Positions 25,900-35,351 of a stretch of 64,000 nt of DNA are shown one piece after another; position 1 is the first letter of the stretch, and every line of letters starts with the position of its first letter. The notes below the pieces were generated by a model, which did no database searches, had not been told where the DNA came from, and worked only from the letters and a program-made list of their open reading frames with translations. Origin of the DNA: Methylobacterium sp. J-026. Lineage in GTDB: Bacteria; Pseudomonadota; Alphaproteobacteria; Rhizobiales; Beijerinckiaceae. The stretch lies in assembly GCF_022829585.1 (NCBI RefSeq), contig NZ_JAKSYC010000074.1:1-64000 (forward strand). The letters are read 5' to 3'. A program made the translations under genes and the position numbers.

Positions 25900-26560
25900 C
25901 GCGTCACCGGGCCCGGGGCGGGGTACAGGTACACCCGGACCAGATTGGCCCCATCTGGCGGAAACCCCGACCCTCTCTCCCGGAGCCTGTTCGGGCCACG
26001 TCGAGGAGATAGTCGTCGAGCCCGACGGCGCCCGAGACGGTCCCGACAGACCAGTCGCTCGCCTCCGACAGGGTCGAGGCCGTCTCCCATGCCACGACGA
26101 TCCGATTGAAACGGTTCGGTCTCGCCTCGCAGGTGCGAAGCCACTCGCGGCGGATCACGGTGCCGCCGGCGGGCGCGGGATCCTGCCGGTACTGCGCCTG
26201 GAACGTCAGCGAGCCTTGGGCGCGGCGCATCTGCGCCAACACCGCCATCGGCTCGCGCTCACGGTGCAACAGCTCCCCGCCCTGGCGCCGGCAGACGTCC
26301 CCCGGTGTGTCGCTCGGGCGATGACGGGTCTCATCCGCGGTGATCGCGGGCAGCGACACCACCTCCGCCGCATCCCGCTCCACGACGTGTCCGACCAGAT
26401 CGTCAGCGTGCAGCCGCTGCGGCACGATGATGATCGCCCCGCTGATCGTTCAGGCGCGTGCGCAAGGTGTCGTCGAACGCCTCGTTGACCCGACGCCGCT
26501 CGGCCCGCGAGGGCGCGTCCACCACCGTGATCGGATGGTCGCGCCATCAGCTCGCGTCAC
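25900..26560 (-). pseudogene. Phage terminase large subunit, C-terminal remnant
   Basis: Minus-strand frames read ITVVDAPSRAERRRVNEAFD, then DTLRTRLND, then after a one-base shift near 26440 GAIIIVPQRLHADDLVGHVV, VVSLPAITADET, LTFQAQYRQDPAPAGGTVIR and FNRIVVAWETASTLSEASDW. These match the end of the ATPase domain and the start of the nuclease domain of phage large terminases. The N-terminal ATPase (Walker A) part and the end of the nuclease are missing. No other phage structural genes are visible, so only a scrap of prophage remains. Confidence 0.8.
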
Positions 26561-26576
26561 TCGGATCGGAGCATCG

Positions 26577-27563
26577 TCAGAACACCGCGTGGTCGCCACG
26601 CTCGGCGACGGCCTGACCACCGATCACGCGCGCATAATAGTCGAACAGCGTCTCCGACCCCGTCGAAGGGGTGGCCTGCGCATCGTATCGCCCGGTCGCC
26701 GGGTCCCACACGAGCATGGACTCGGTCGCGTAATACCGGCCGATCCGCGCGAGTTCGGATTTGGCGGCCACGGTCGGCACCCATCGTCCGATCGTCGCCA
26801 GGACGGCGACGATCACATCCAGGAGCGCCACCGGAACGTGCGTGAAGCGCGGTTCGCGCCCGAGCAGGGCGAAGAGCCGCTCGCCCTGCGCCTTCGGGGT
26901 GATCGCTTCGCCCGGCCCACCGATCGGCAGCACGCGATTGCGCCGGTTCTCATCGTCGAGGCAGTCCGCGAGATAGCGCCCCAGGTCGTCGTCACTGATC
27001 GGCTTGCAGGCGGTCAGGGTCCCGTCACCGAAAACCAGGAACGGCTTGCCGCGTTTCAGGCGATCGATCTGCCCCGAGAGCGATTTGAAGAAGGCCGTCG
27101 GCCGAACGATCGTGTAGTCGAGCCCTGAAGCGATCAGCTCGGCTTCGAAGGCAAGCTTGGCGTGCTGGAAAGCCAGGGCCGGCTTCTGAACGCAGATCGC
27201 CGACAGGAGCACGACCTGCGTTACGCCGGCCGCCTGGCTCGCGTGCAGGGCATTGACATGCGCGCGGTAATCGATCGCCCAGGCGTCGTCGGGCAATCCG
27301 GTGCGCGATGCGAGGCACGACACAAGGACGTCGAACGGTTCGCCGCGGACGCCCGCGCGCGCCAGCGATTCCGGATCGGTCAGATCCACGATCCGTTCGG
27401 TGGCGCCTGCGGGGATGGCGGTGTCGGCGGGGCGCCTGACGAGGCAGACGACCTCGTGACCGCGGGCCACCAGCGCCCGCACGGTCGCCCGGCCGATCGT
27501 GCCGGTCGCCCCCAGAAGGAGGACGCGGCGCGGCCTCACACGCTCCGGTCGATCCGTAGTCAT
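26577..27563 (-). CDS. bciA: Divinyl chlorophyllide a 8-vinyl-reductase
   Basis: This 328-residue NADPH-dependent enzyme reduces the C8 vinyl group of divinyl (proto)chlorophyllide in bacteriochlorophyll synthesis. The Rossmann motif LLLGATGTIGRATVRAL is at residues 15-31. Family blocks are VVLLSAICVQKP, FKSLSGQIDRLKRGKPFLVF, GDGTLTACKPISDDDLG, RVLPIGGPGEAITPKAQG and RIGRYYATESMLVWDPATGR, which together distinguish BciA from other atypical SDRs. Length is normal for BciA. It stands alone here, away from other bch genes. Its presence is the best single clue that the host is an aerobic phototroph. Confidence 0.88.
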   Translation of the reverse strand: MTTDRPERVRPRRVLLLGATGTIGRATVRALVARGHEVVCLVRRPADTAIPAGATERIVDLTDPESLARAGVRGEPFDVLVSCLASRTGLPDDAWAIDYRAHVNALHASQAAGVTQVVLLSAICVQKPALAFQHAKLAFEAELIASGLDYTIVRPTAFFKSLSGQIDRLKRGKPFLVFGDGTLTACKPISDDDLGRYLADCLDDENRRNRVLPIGGPGEAITPKAQGERLFALLGREPRFTHVPVALLDVIVAVLATIGRWVPTVAAKSELARIGRYYATESMLVWDPATGRYDAQATPSTGSETLFDYYARVIGGQAVAERGDHAVF

Positions 27564-27640
27564 GATCGCTTCATCCTGCCGTTACGTCATCTAACGCGAC
27601 GGCGACGCTTGCGCTGCTCAGCCGAGCGGCACAGGCGGTG

Positions 27641-28759
27641 TCACGGCGCGGTTCGCAGCGTGATCCGCGTCAACTCGGAGGGGCGGCCGAGCCGAAGCGC
27701 GAAGCCCGGCCACAGCCCGGTGCCGTTGCTGACATAGAGCAGCATGCCCCCGACCCGGTACGCCCCGGAGACGAACCCGGCGTTGCCCCGAGCCACCAGC
27801 CGGTCCAGCCCACGGATCATGCCGCCATGGGTGTGCCCCGACAATTGCAGCCGCACCCCGTGCGCGGCGGCCCGTGCCGCGTTCGCCGGCTGGTGATCCA
27901 GCAGCACGACCGCCGCCCCTGCGGGCGCGCCCGCCAGCGCAGCGGCGAGATCTGGAGCCGCATGACCGGTCGCGGGCGCCGAGCGGTCGGTCACGCCCGC
28001 CACCACGAGCGCACCGCCATCGCGCCTGAGGACCGTGTGGGCGTTGGCGAGAACGCGTATCCCCAACCCGGCGAGGTGGGCCATCCAGGCGTCGTAGTCG
28101 AAGAAGTACTCGTGGTTGCCGGGCACAGCCCAGACGCCGTCCCGCGCCGTCAAGGCGCGCAAGGGCTCGACGTCGGTCCGTCGGGATGCGAGCGACCCGT
28201 CGATGAAGTCGCCCGTCACCACGATCAGGTCGCTCCCGAGGGCGTTGGCACGTGCCACCACGGTCTCCGCCCACGCTTCAGGGAACAGACGGCTGATGTG
28301 CAGGTCGGAGAGATGCAGGAGCGTGTAGCCGTCGAAGGCGGGGGCCAGATCCTGGATCGCCACGGTGATGTCCTTCAGCGGCGGTACGCGCACGGCCTGA
28401 GACACGGCCACCACCGCCAGCACCACGGCCGCGAGGACCGCCACGTAGCGCCAGGCCATGGGGACCGCCCATCCGCCCCCGGACAGGACCCAGCCCACCA
28501 GCGACGCGGCATCCAGGGCAAGGAGCATCGGTGTCGCCAGCGCGAGCGCACCGAACGCCCCGTTGAACAGGATCACCACCGGGCGGGGGAACTCCGGCGC
28601 GAAGACCGATCCGGAGGAGAGGCGACACCAGAGATGGTATTGGGATGCGACGAGCAGGAGGACGGTCACGCTGAGCTTGAGCGCGAGCGGCCACGGGCTG
28701 GGCCACACCACGCGTGCGATGACGTAGACGGCGGGCAGGCTGGGGATCAGTCGGATCAT
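27641..28759 (-). CDS. Membrane-anchored calcineurin-like metallophosphoesterase (YkuE/YaeI type)
   Basis: 372 residues. Three to four hydrophobic segments occupy residues 5-125 (for example LALKLSVTVLLLVASQY and YVAVLAAVVLAVVAVSQAV). The catalytic domain follows with all dimetal motifs: SDLHIS (D152, H154), GDFIDG (D184, D187), GNHEYFF and SGHTHGGMI. The family hydrolyses phosphomonoesters or diesters; the related YkuE/YaeI proteins act on lipid or undecaprenyl-linked phosphates, but the substrate here is unknown. It lies 77 bp before bciA on the same strand without an obvious functional link. Confidence 0.88.
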   Translation of the reverse strand: MIRLIPSLPAVYVIARVVWPSPWPLALKLSVTVLLLVASQYHLWCRLSSGSVFAPEFPRPVVILFNGAFGALALATPMLLALDAASLVGWVLSGGGWAVPMAWRYVAVLAAVVLAVVAVSQAVRVPPLKDITVAIQDLAPAFDGYTLLHLSDLHISRLFPEAWAETVVARANALGSDLIVVTGDFIDGSLASRRTDVEPLRALTARDGVWAVPGNHEYFFDYDAWMAHLAGLGIRVLANAHTVLRRDGGALVVAGVTDRSAPATGHAAPDLAAALAGAPAGAAVVLLDHQPANAARAAAHGVRLQLSGHTHGGMIRGLDRLVARGNAGFVSGAYRVGGMLLYVSNGTGLWPGFALRLGRPSELTRITLRTAP

Positions 28760-28998
28760 GGCCCGCTACATGGCGAGCGGGCTCCCCAAAGCAAAGCTTA
28801 TGGCTTGGCCCCGGGGCGCGACGGCATTTGTGGCCGCCGCGGTGATCGTCAGATGACGGTCTGCGCGGATATCGCCGGCGCGCCGACCGCCTCGATGACG
28901 AGGTCGCGCACGGCTGCTCTTCAGCTGGGTATGGCCGGGCAGGGGCTGACGGGCGCGTCGGTCGCCCGCGAGCTGCCCGAGCCAAAATATCCGTCCGG

Positions 28999-29382
28999 TC
29001 ACGTTGATGCGGCGACGGGCCTGACGACGACGTCCTCGGCGGAGACAAGGGTCGCCATGATCCCGGACTGGATCTGGACGAAGACCGCGTCGAGATCACC
29101 GATGCTCTGCATCAACACAGCGCACGAGAGGGCGACAATCTGCGGCGTGCGATCGGTCCCTTCGGCGAGGAACGCGCGGATCGCATCGCCGAATGACGCG
29201 CAGGCATCCGCCTCCACCGAGGCGCCGACGACCTGTGCGCAATCCTCCCGCAGTGAGGCGATCTCACCATCGACGACCGAGACCCATTGGCGCTTATCGT
29301 CATAGATCAGCCAGCGCACGGACCCCATAGCCACCGGGGCTAATCCCGCGAGATAGCGCTGAGCGGCTGCGTCATCGAACAT
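28999..29382 (-). CDS. Hypothetical protein
   Basis: 127 residues starting MFDDAAAQRYLAGLAPVAMG, chosen over an upstream in-frame start that adds a non-conserved-looking basic stretch. It is acidic, probably globular (VRWLIYDDKRQWVSVVDGEI; SLREDCAQVVGASVEAD) and ends in VVVRPVAAST. No family was recognised. It has codon usage like its neighbours and no overlap with a better candidate. Confidence 0.55.
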   Translation of the reverse strand: MFDDAAAQRYLAGLAPVAMGSVRWLIYDDKRQWVSVVDGEIASLREDCAQVVGASVEADACASFGDAIRAFLAEGTDRTPQIVALSCAVLMQSIGDLDAVFVQIQSGIMATLVSAEDVVVRPVAAST

Positions 29383-29582
29383 GGCATGGGCTTTAACGCC
29401 CGCCCTTCGGGACGCCAATGCCCAGCGATCCGATGCTGTCGATCGCGCGGCATCGCGGTAACGCCATGCGCCTGCGGAACAAATCAGTGGTCAAAATCTC
29501 ACGTCCATAGACGGTCCGGAATTCGCCAGGCACCGGAAGCGGTGGTTGACGCATCGGGACGGGCCCGTCGGTGGAGCGCAGC

Positions 29583-30545
29583 ATGGGACGGCGACGGGAA
29601 CTGCTCCTCGGGATCATCACCCTCGCTGCGACCGGACCCGCGCGCGCTCAACTCTCTGAGCCAGAGCTGCGTCTGACGCTCGGGACGGCGACGCCCGGTG
29701 GCTCATTCCCCGCCTTCGGCCGGGCGCTGATCGCCGCCGTCCGTGAGGTCGACCGAGGTGTGGTGATCGAGCCGAGGATCACGAAGGGCTCGACGGAAAA
29801 CCTGACCCTGCTCAGAACGGGCACGCTCGACCTGGCCCTCGTGCAGGGTGAGTATGCTTACGAGGCCTTGTCCGGTGGACCGGCCGACGGGAGCGGCTTG
29901 TCGGTCGTGGCACCCATCGATGCCTCGCCCGGCATGTTTGTAGTCCCCGCCTCCAGTCCGATTCAGAACGTGCAGGATCTGCGCGGCCGTGCCGTCGCGC
30001 TCGGCACGCGCGGCTCGGGCTTCACGATCATGGGGCGAACCGTGCTCCAAGGCTCCGGCATCGATCCGGACCGCGACATCACGCCGATCCTCCTCGACGA
30101 CGCCGGCGACGGCGCCACGCAAGTTCTCGACGGCCGCGCGACGGCTCTGTGGGGCGCGAGCCTCGGCTGGCCAGGCTTCAAGACCCTCGCGGACGCGCCC
30201 GGCGGCGCCCGCTTCTTCGGCCCTGCGCCTGAGGCGATCCCGAAGATCCTGGCCCTGCGCGCCTCCATGCGCCGCTTGACCGTCCCGGCCGGCTCCTTCC
30301 GCGGACAGGATGCCCCCATCGCAACCGTCGGGTCTTGGAGCTTCATCCTGGCTCGACCCGGCCTCGACGCCGCCCGTGTCACCCGGCTCGTGCGGGCGAT
30401 CGACCGAGGTCGGGAGGCCCTGGCCCGCGCCTATCCCCAGGGCCGCGAGAGCGACCCGCGCACCCTAGCCTCGACCGTACCGGCCGCTTGGCTGCACCCG
30501 GCGACGGCGTCGTATCTGCGTGACATCGGAGTTCGTCCGGAGTGA
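29583..30545 (+). CDS. TAXI-family TRAP-type solute-binding protein
   Basis: 320 residues from the ATG at 29583; a GTG at 29571 is also possible. A signal peptide is evident (RRELLLGIITLAATGPARAQ). The mature protein has the TAXI pattern: LTLGTATPGGSFPAFGRAL, TKGSTENLTLLRTGTLDLAL, FVVPASSPIQNVQDLRGRAV, LGTRGSGFTIMGRTVL and the late SWSFILARPGLD. TAXI proteins capture glutamate or other carboxylates in the periplasm for fused DctQM permeases. No permease gene is adjacent, so it is an orphan receptor or works with a distant transporter. Confidence 0.8.
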   Translation: MGRRRELLLGIITLAATGPARAQLSEPELRLTLGTATPGGSFPAFGRALIAAVREVDRGVVIEPRITKGSTENLTLLRTGTLDLALVQGEYAYEALSGGPADGSGLSVVAPIDASPGMFVVPASSPIQNVQDLRGRAVALGTRGSGFTIMGRTVLQGSGIDPDRDITPILLDDAGDGATQVLDGRATALWGASLGWPGFKTLADAPGGARFFGPAPEAIPKILALRASMRRLTVPAGSFRGQDAPIATVGSWSFILARPGLDAARVTRLVRAIDRGREALARAYPQGRESDPRTLASTVPAAWLHPATASYLRDIGVRPE

Positions 30546-30833
30546 CCAGCGGCTGACGACGTCCGAACAGTCGATCGTTCGACGGTCGATCCGTGCGGGC
30601 GCCGCAGCGTTCGGAACGTTGCGCAGGCGCTGTCTTCCGCAGCTACTCAGAATGAGTCATCCGCCGCAGGTCCTCGGCGTCCGGCAGAGAGACCGCGGCT
30701 CTCAGGCTGCGCCTTCGTCGGGCCTCCGGCTGTCCTCCTGGGTCGTCGGGCCGGTGAGCGTAGCCGTACGGGCCGCCGACGCCGCGCGCATCAGCCGGTC
30801 CGGCAGATCCCTCACGGGGCTCGCTGCCCCGAC

Positions 30834-32324
30834 CTAGATGCTGGGCGCGGTCCAGCCGCCGAAGCGGGTTTCCAGTCGTCGGACGAGGGCGAGCGCGATA
30901 TCCTCCCGCCACGGGCGAGCCGCCACCTGCACGCCGAGCGGCAGTCCCTCGGGCGATGTCCCGATGCGCACCGTCGCGGCCGGCCAGCCGGTCAGATTGT
31001 GCATCTGCGCGTAACCGATGCCCTTCTGCAGTTCCTCGTCGAAGCTCGTGCCATGTGGCGGCGCCACGTAGGGCAGGACCGGCGAGAGCAGGGCATCGTA
31101 ATCCTGCATGAAGGCCAGCATCGCGTTGCGGTAGGCATCCCAGCGATTGAATGCGGCGAGCGCCTCCGTGATGCTTCCCATCGCGGGCGAGGAGCGCGAC
31201 TGCAGCGACCGCTCGAACAGCGGCGAGATCTGCTCGGTGCCCACCGATTTCAGGAAGGCCCGGACACCGGCTGCGCCGTCGCCGCGTGTCATATCGTAGT
31301 AGATGGTCCCTGCCTTGGCCGCGTCCGGCGGCCGGCGCTCCGTCACGGCCACCCCCGCCTGTGCCAGGGCCTCGACCGCCTGGTGTACGGCCGCCGCGAT
31401 CTCGGCGGTGGGCGATGCGAGGCCATCGTCGTCGAAATACGCCAGCCTCAACGTCGCGATATCGACGCTATGGCTGTCGAGCAGCGGCATATCGACGACG
31501 GTGTAATCCTGAACATCGGGCCCGGCGATGATCGGCAGAGCCAGCGCCAGATCATCCACGCTCCGGGCGATCAGACTGACGTGGAAGACCGCGTTGCGCG
31601 CGCCCATCGGCCGGGGGAACTGGCCGGTCCGCGGGACGCGCCCCGCGGTCGGCTTGAGCGCGGCGAGGCCGCAGTAATGCGCCGGGACACGGATGCTGCC
31701 GCCCGCATCGGTCCCGAGGCCGAGCGGCGAGCCGGCCGCCGCGACGATCGCGGCTTCGCCGCCGCTGCTTCCACCCGGGGTGCGGGCGAGATCGTAGGGA
31801 TTGTTGGTTCGCCCGTAGACGAGGTTGTCGGTCTCCAGGGCTCCGGCCAACTCCGGCACGTTGGTCTTCCCGAGCACGATCGCTCCGGCCGCCCGCAGCC
31901 GCGCGACGGCGGTGGCGTCGGTCCTCGGCACGGAGTGCGCCCGCCCGAGGGTACCGCCCGTGCAGATCGTGCCGGCCGTCTCGAGCGTATCCTTGATCGT
32001 GACCGGAACACCGTGGAGCGGGCCCTTGACCTGACCACGCGCCAACATCGCATCGGCCTCGTCCGCCTCCCGGCGCGCCGCATCGGCGGTCAGCTGGACC
32101 ACAGCATTCAAGCGCGGGTTCACCGCGGCGATGCGTTCGAGATGCAGATCGACGATCTCGCGCGCCGAGCGGCGGCCGCCCCGGATCGCGGCAGCCAGTT
32201 CGCCCGCGGAGGCGGTCGTGCTCGAACCGGTCGCACCTGTGGCCGGTCCGGGCCCGACCGCCGACAGGGCGCCGGTGGCAGCCATGCCGACGAGCGCGCT
32301 CCGGCGGTTGATCTGGTCAGCCAT
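30834..32324 (-). CDS. Amidase signature family hydrolase with Tat-like signal
   Basis: 496 residues from the ATG at 32324; the frame stays open upstream but has no start fitting the family. The N-terminus INRRSALVGMAATGALSAVG looks like a twin-arginine signal, implying periplasmic location. The catalytic Lys-Ser-Ser triad is complete: K111 in VTIKDT, S186 in RTPGGSSGGE and S210 in GTDAGGSIRVPA, with the same 75 and 24 residue spacings as GatA-type enzymes. It hydrolyses a carboxamide or aryl amide; substrate unknown. The neighbouring oxidoreductase, transporter and racemase-like genes on the same strand suggest a catabolic cluster. Confidence 0.88.
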   Translation of the reverse strand: MADQINRRSALVGMAATGALSAVGPGPATGATGSSTTASAGELAAAIRGGRRSAREIVDLHLERIAAVNPRLNAVVQLTADAARREADEADAMLARGQVKGPLHGVPVTIKDTLETAGTICTGGTLGRAHSVPRTDATAVARLRAAGAIVLGKTNVPELAGALETDNLVYGRTNNPYDLARTPGGSSGGEAAIVAAAGSPLGLGTDAGGSIRVPAHYCGLAALKPTAGRVPRTGQFPRPMGARNAVFHVSLIARSVDDLALALPIIAGPDVQDYTVVDMPLLDSHSVDIATLRLAYFDDDGLASPTAEIAAAVHQAVEALAQAGVAVTERRPPDAAKAGTIYYDMTRGDGAAGVRAFLKSVGTEQISPLFERSLQSRSSPAMGSITEALAAFNRWDAYRNAMLAFMQDYDALLSPVLPYVAPPHGTSFDEELQKGIGYAQMHNLTGWPAATVRIGTSPEGLPLGVQVAARPWREDIALALVRRLETRFGGWTAPSI

Positions 32325-32728
32325 CGTGTCCCTTATCTTCCCCGCCAGATGTCCGGATCGCCATCGCGAAACTCGTGCCCGCATCCAAACCCTGGCCCCA
32401 TCGCCGTGGAGGTCGTCCCGCGGAACTCGAGCACGCGGCAGAACGGCTTCACCCGTCCGGCGGGCGCAGGCGTAGCGGGACCGCGCGAAGTGCTCTTGCG
32501 GCGATCGCAGGGCGGACATCGCTCGACCATGCCGATCCCGCGATGCGGCAGCCCGCGCGTCCGGCCGCGGCGCCGAGAGGCGGAGATCGGCGCGATCGGC
32601 GCGCCATGATCGCCGGCCGGATGCGATCGCGTGGCCCGGTATCGCGCCGCTGAAGCGCGACGATCCGGCCGGGAGCGCTGCGGTCGCCGCGAGGTTGGCC
32701 GCGCAGCCTGGACGATGCGGGCCGGGCG
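32325..32728. other. Intergenic region between amidase and oxidoreductase genes
   Basis: About 0.4 kb. Frames are open on both strands because of high GC, but none gives a protein with recognisable motifs. No terminator with a T-run was seen. Confidence 0.5.
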
Positions 32729-33802
32729 TCAGACGCTCAGGACGATCTTCCCGAAATGCGCGTTCGCCTTCATGCGCGCGAGCGCGGCCGGCGCCTCGGC
32801 CAGCGCATACCGGCTGTCGATCGGCAGGCTGAAGCCCCCGGTCGCGATAGCCTGCCCCAGGTCGGCCCGGACGCGCGCGGTGATCGCGCGTTGCTCCTCG
32901 ATCGTCCGGGTCCGGTTGGTCACGCCGATGTAGCTGATGCGCTTCGTGGCGTGCAGGTCGAAGTCGAACTCGCCCCGGCTGCCGCCGAGCCGGCCGACGT
33001 TGACGATGCGTCCGAGCACGGCTGCGGCCTGCAGGTTGCCGTTGGCCACCGGCGCGGAGACCTGATCGATGATCACGTCGACGCCCCGACCGCCGGTCGC
33101 CGCCTGCACCTGCTCGGGCCAGGTCGGATCCTTGGTGTCGATAGCCAGCGTGGCGCCGAACTCGGACAGGCGCGCGCGGTGCTCGGGGCTTCGCGACGTA
33201 CCGATCACGACCGAAGCCTTGCGCCACCGGGCGATCTGAAGCCCCATCAGCCCGACGCCGGAACTCGCCCCCTGGATCAGCACGGTCTCGCCCGGCTGCA
33301 GGCGCGCCTGCGTGATCAGGGCGTCGTGCATCGTCTGCAGGGCGACCGGTAGGGTCGCGGCGACCTCGAACGACAGGCCCGCGGGGAGCGGAAGGGTCCG
33401 CCCGTGATCCGCCACGGCATACTCGGCGTAGCCCCCGGCGCCGGAACACATGACGCGGTCACCGGGATGGATATCACTCACGGCCGCGCCGACCGCCACG
33501 ACCTCTCCGGCCCATTCCAGGCCCGGCACCGCGCCGGAATCACCGGCCGGGCCGTGCGGCTGCCCGGCGGCGACGGAGAGATCGGCGCGGTTGAGGCCGG
33601 CCGCCCGAACCCTCACGAGCACCTCCGTCGGCTTCGGGGAGGGAATGTCGATCTCGGTGAGGCTCGCCCCCTCCGGTCCGGCGACGATTGCCTTCATCCG
33701 GCCGCTGACCGGGGGGATGGGGCGATCCTCGGCCGAGGCGGTGCGGGTGGGCAGGAACTGCGCGGCCGCGCCGGCCAGGAGGACGCGTCGGTCGATGTCC
33801 AT
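32729..33802 (-). CDS. Quinone oxidoreductase-like medium-chain reductase with Tat-like N-terminus
   Basis: 357 residues from the ATG at 33802, preceded by AGGAGAG. Residues 1-27 (MDIDRRVLLAGAAAQFLPTR, TASA) look like a twin-arginine signal peptide, unusual for this family. The MDR core follows: RVRAAGLNRADLSVAAGQ, GLEWAGEVVAVGAAV, HPGDRVMCSGAGGYAEYAV, the nucleotide motif QGASSGVGLMGLQIAR and GVDVIIDQVSA. The Cys/His ligands of zinc-dependent alcohol dehydrogenases are absent, so it belongs to the zinc-free quinone oxidoreductase group using NADPH. It lies between the amidase and an MFS gene. Redox substrate unknown. Confidence 0.8.
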   Translation of the reverse strand: MDIDRRVLLAGAAAQFLPTRTASAEDRPIPPVSGRMKAIVAGPEGASLTEIDIPSPKPTEVLVRVRAAGLNRADLSVAAGQPHGPAGDSGAVPGLEWAGEVVAVGAAVSDIHPGDRVMCSGAGGYAEYAVADHGRTLPLPAGLSFEVAATLPVALQTMHDALITQARLQPGETVLIQGASSGVGLMGLQIARWRKASVVIGTSRSPEHRARLSEFGATLAIDTKDPTWPEQVQAATGGRGVDVIIDQVSAPVANGNLQAAAVLGRIVNVGRLGGSRGEFDFDLHATKRISYIGVTNRTRTIEEQRAITARVRADLGQAIATGGFSLPIDSRYALAEAPAALARMKANAHFGKIVLSV

Positions 33803-33980
33803 GGGTCTCTCCTGACCTTTACCCCGCCCGCTGTCGTACGCCGTCCAGCGGTGATGACGGGCGCGCGGGAGATCCCGCTCGCATGCGTGGGACGTCGCGG
33901 CGCACTGCAGCCGGATCGCGGCAGACATCGTAAAACCATCCCGCGCGAACGGCTATCGTGCCTGGCGGGCGCGGCTCGGA

Positions 33981-35351
33981 TCATCGCGGCCCAACATCGG
34001 GTGCGCCGACGCCTCCCAGGTCGACGCCGGTCGTCTCGGGTAGCGCCAGGGTCGCGGCGAAAGCTATGGCGTAGGCGCCCAACGCGCACGCGCCCATCGC
34101 GGTGCCGAGCGGAGCGGCCGCCGCGATGAGCCCGACCAGGGCCGGCATCACCGAGCCGAACCCCCGGCCGCCACCGAGGCAGAAGCCCTGGGCGTTGCCC
34201 CGCAGGCTCGTCTCGAACAACTCGGCGAAGGTCGGCGTCATGCCCGACGCCAGGGCGTTCTGGCAGGCGCCGAGGGCAAAGCTCAGCCCGATCAGGGGGC
34301 CGAGGCTCGGCGCGGCGAACACGTACAGGCTCACATTGAGCGCTTGTAGGAGCAGGAACACGCCGAAGGCCGGCCGGCGGCCGACCCGATCGGCCAACTG
34401 GCCGTAGAGGAGGGGGCCGACCAGCGAGCCGGCGATGTTGGCGGCGAGGTACCCCGCACTGGTCGCGACCGTGAAGCCGAGCGCGGTCCGCAGATACGTG
34501 GGCAACCAGATGATCATCACGTAATTGCCGCCGAAGATACCCGTCGACAGGGTCGCGGCCACGAGCGTCGTCCGCCGATGCGCACGCGTGAAGATCCGCA
34601 AGACATCGAGTCCGCCGGTACGGCGCGATGCGGCGGCGCTCTCGGCGTACACGCCGGATTCCGGCACGAACCGGCGGATGAGGAATACCGCCGCGGCCGG
34701 GATGAGCCCGATCGTGAAGAACACGCGCCAACCGAGGTCCTGCGGGAACAGGTTGGCTATGATCGGAAACAGCGCCACGGCACCCGCGTAGCCGACGGCG
34801 TAGCCGCTGCTGACCGCGGAGGCGACGCGCCCGCGCAGGGCGGGCCGCACCACCTCGCTGATCAGGGTAGCCCCGACCGCTGCCTCGCCGCCGTAGCCCA
34901 TGCCCTGGCCGAAGCGCAGCAGGGCCAGCGGCGCGAATCCGGTCGCGAACGCGGCGCCGAAGGTGCACAGCGCGACCCATAGGATGGTCCCTTGCAGCAC
35001 GCGGATCCGGCCGATCCGGTCCGCCGCCACGCCGGCGCCCCAGCCCCCCACCGCCGCGCCCAACAGCGCCGCGGTCGCGAGGTAACCCGCTTCGGGCCGC
35101 GTGATTCCGAGCGTGGCGATCAGGGCCGGGATCACCAGCGCGTAGATGCTGTTGTCCATGGAATCGAGGCCAAAGCCGGCAAAGCAGGCCCAGAACGTCC
35201 GGCGCTCGGTCGCATCCAGTTGGCCGTACCAGCCGATCGCTGCCGCTCGTGTCCGCAAGGGGCCCTCCCGGCCGTCTCGTTCGGGGTGCCTTCGCGGCAC
35301 TGAGCCTCGCACCGCCGCGGGGGGCGCCTCAGCGACCCTCAGACCGGCCAT
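33981..35351 (-). CDS. MFS transporter (sugar/organic acid type)
   Basis: 456 residues with twelve hydrophobic spans starting at about residue 52 (FWACFAGFGLDSMDNSIYAL). The MFS A-loop motif GWGAGVAADRIGRIRVL is between spans 2 and 3, with its half-site repeat GPLLYGQLADRVGRRPAFG between 8 and 9. The central loop is long, as in the acid:proton symporter group. The ATG at 35351 has GGGAG upstream and overlaps the end of the racemase-like gene by 23 bp, pointing to coupled translation; a TTG at 35258 would give a more typical N-terminus. It probably imports the carboxylate handled by the neighbouring enzymes. Confidence 0.82.
   Translation of the reverse strand: MAGLRVAEAPPAAVRGSVPRRHPERDGREGPLRTRAAAIGWYGQLDATERRTFWACFAGFGLDSMDNSIYALVIPALIATLGITRPEAGYLATAALLGAAVGGWGAGVAADRIGRIRVLQGTILWVALCTFGAAFATGFAPLALLRFGQGMGYGGEAAVGATLISEVVRPALRGRVASAVSSGYAVGYAGAVALFPIIANLFPQDLGWRVFFTIGLIPAAAVFLIRRFVPESGVYAESAAASRRTGGLDVLRIFTRAHRRTTLVAATLSTGIFGGNYVMIIWLPTYLRTALGFTVATSAGYLAANIAGSLVGPLLYGQLADRVGRRPAFGVFLLLQALNVSLYVFAAPSLGPLIGLSFALGACQNALASGMTPTFAELFETSLRGNAQGFCLGGGRGFGSVMPALVGLIAAAAPLGTAMGACALGAYAIAFAATLALPETTGVDLGGVGAPDVGPR

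Noticed and set aside
25877..27128. Plus-strand open frames across the terminase remnant and bciA
   Set aside because: They are mirror frames of the minus-strand genes with His/Arg/Asp-rich products and no motifs.
30834..33449. An 871-residue fusion of the amidase with an N-terminal extension
   Set aside because: The extension overlaps the oxidoreductase gene in another frame and is Arg-rich; the Tat-like signal and normal length support the start at 32324.
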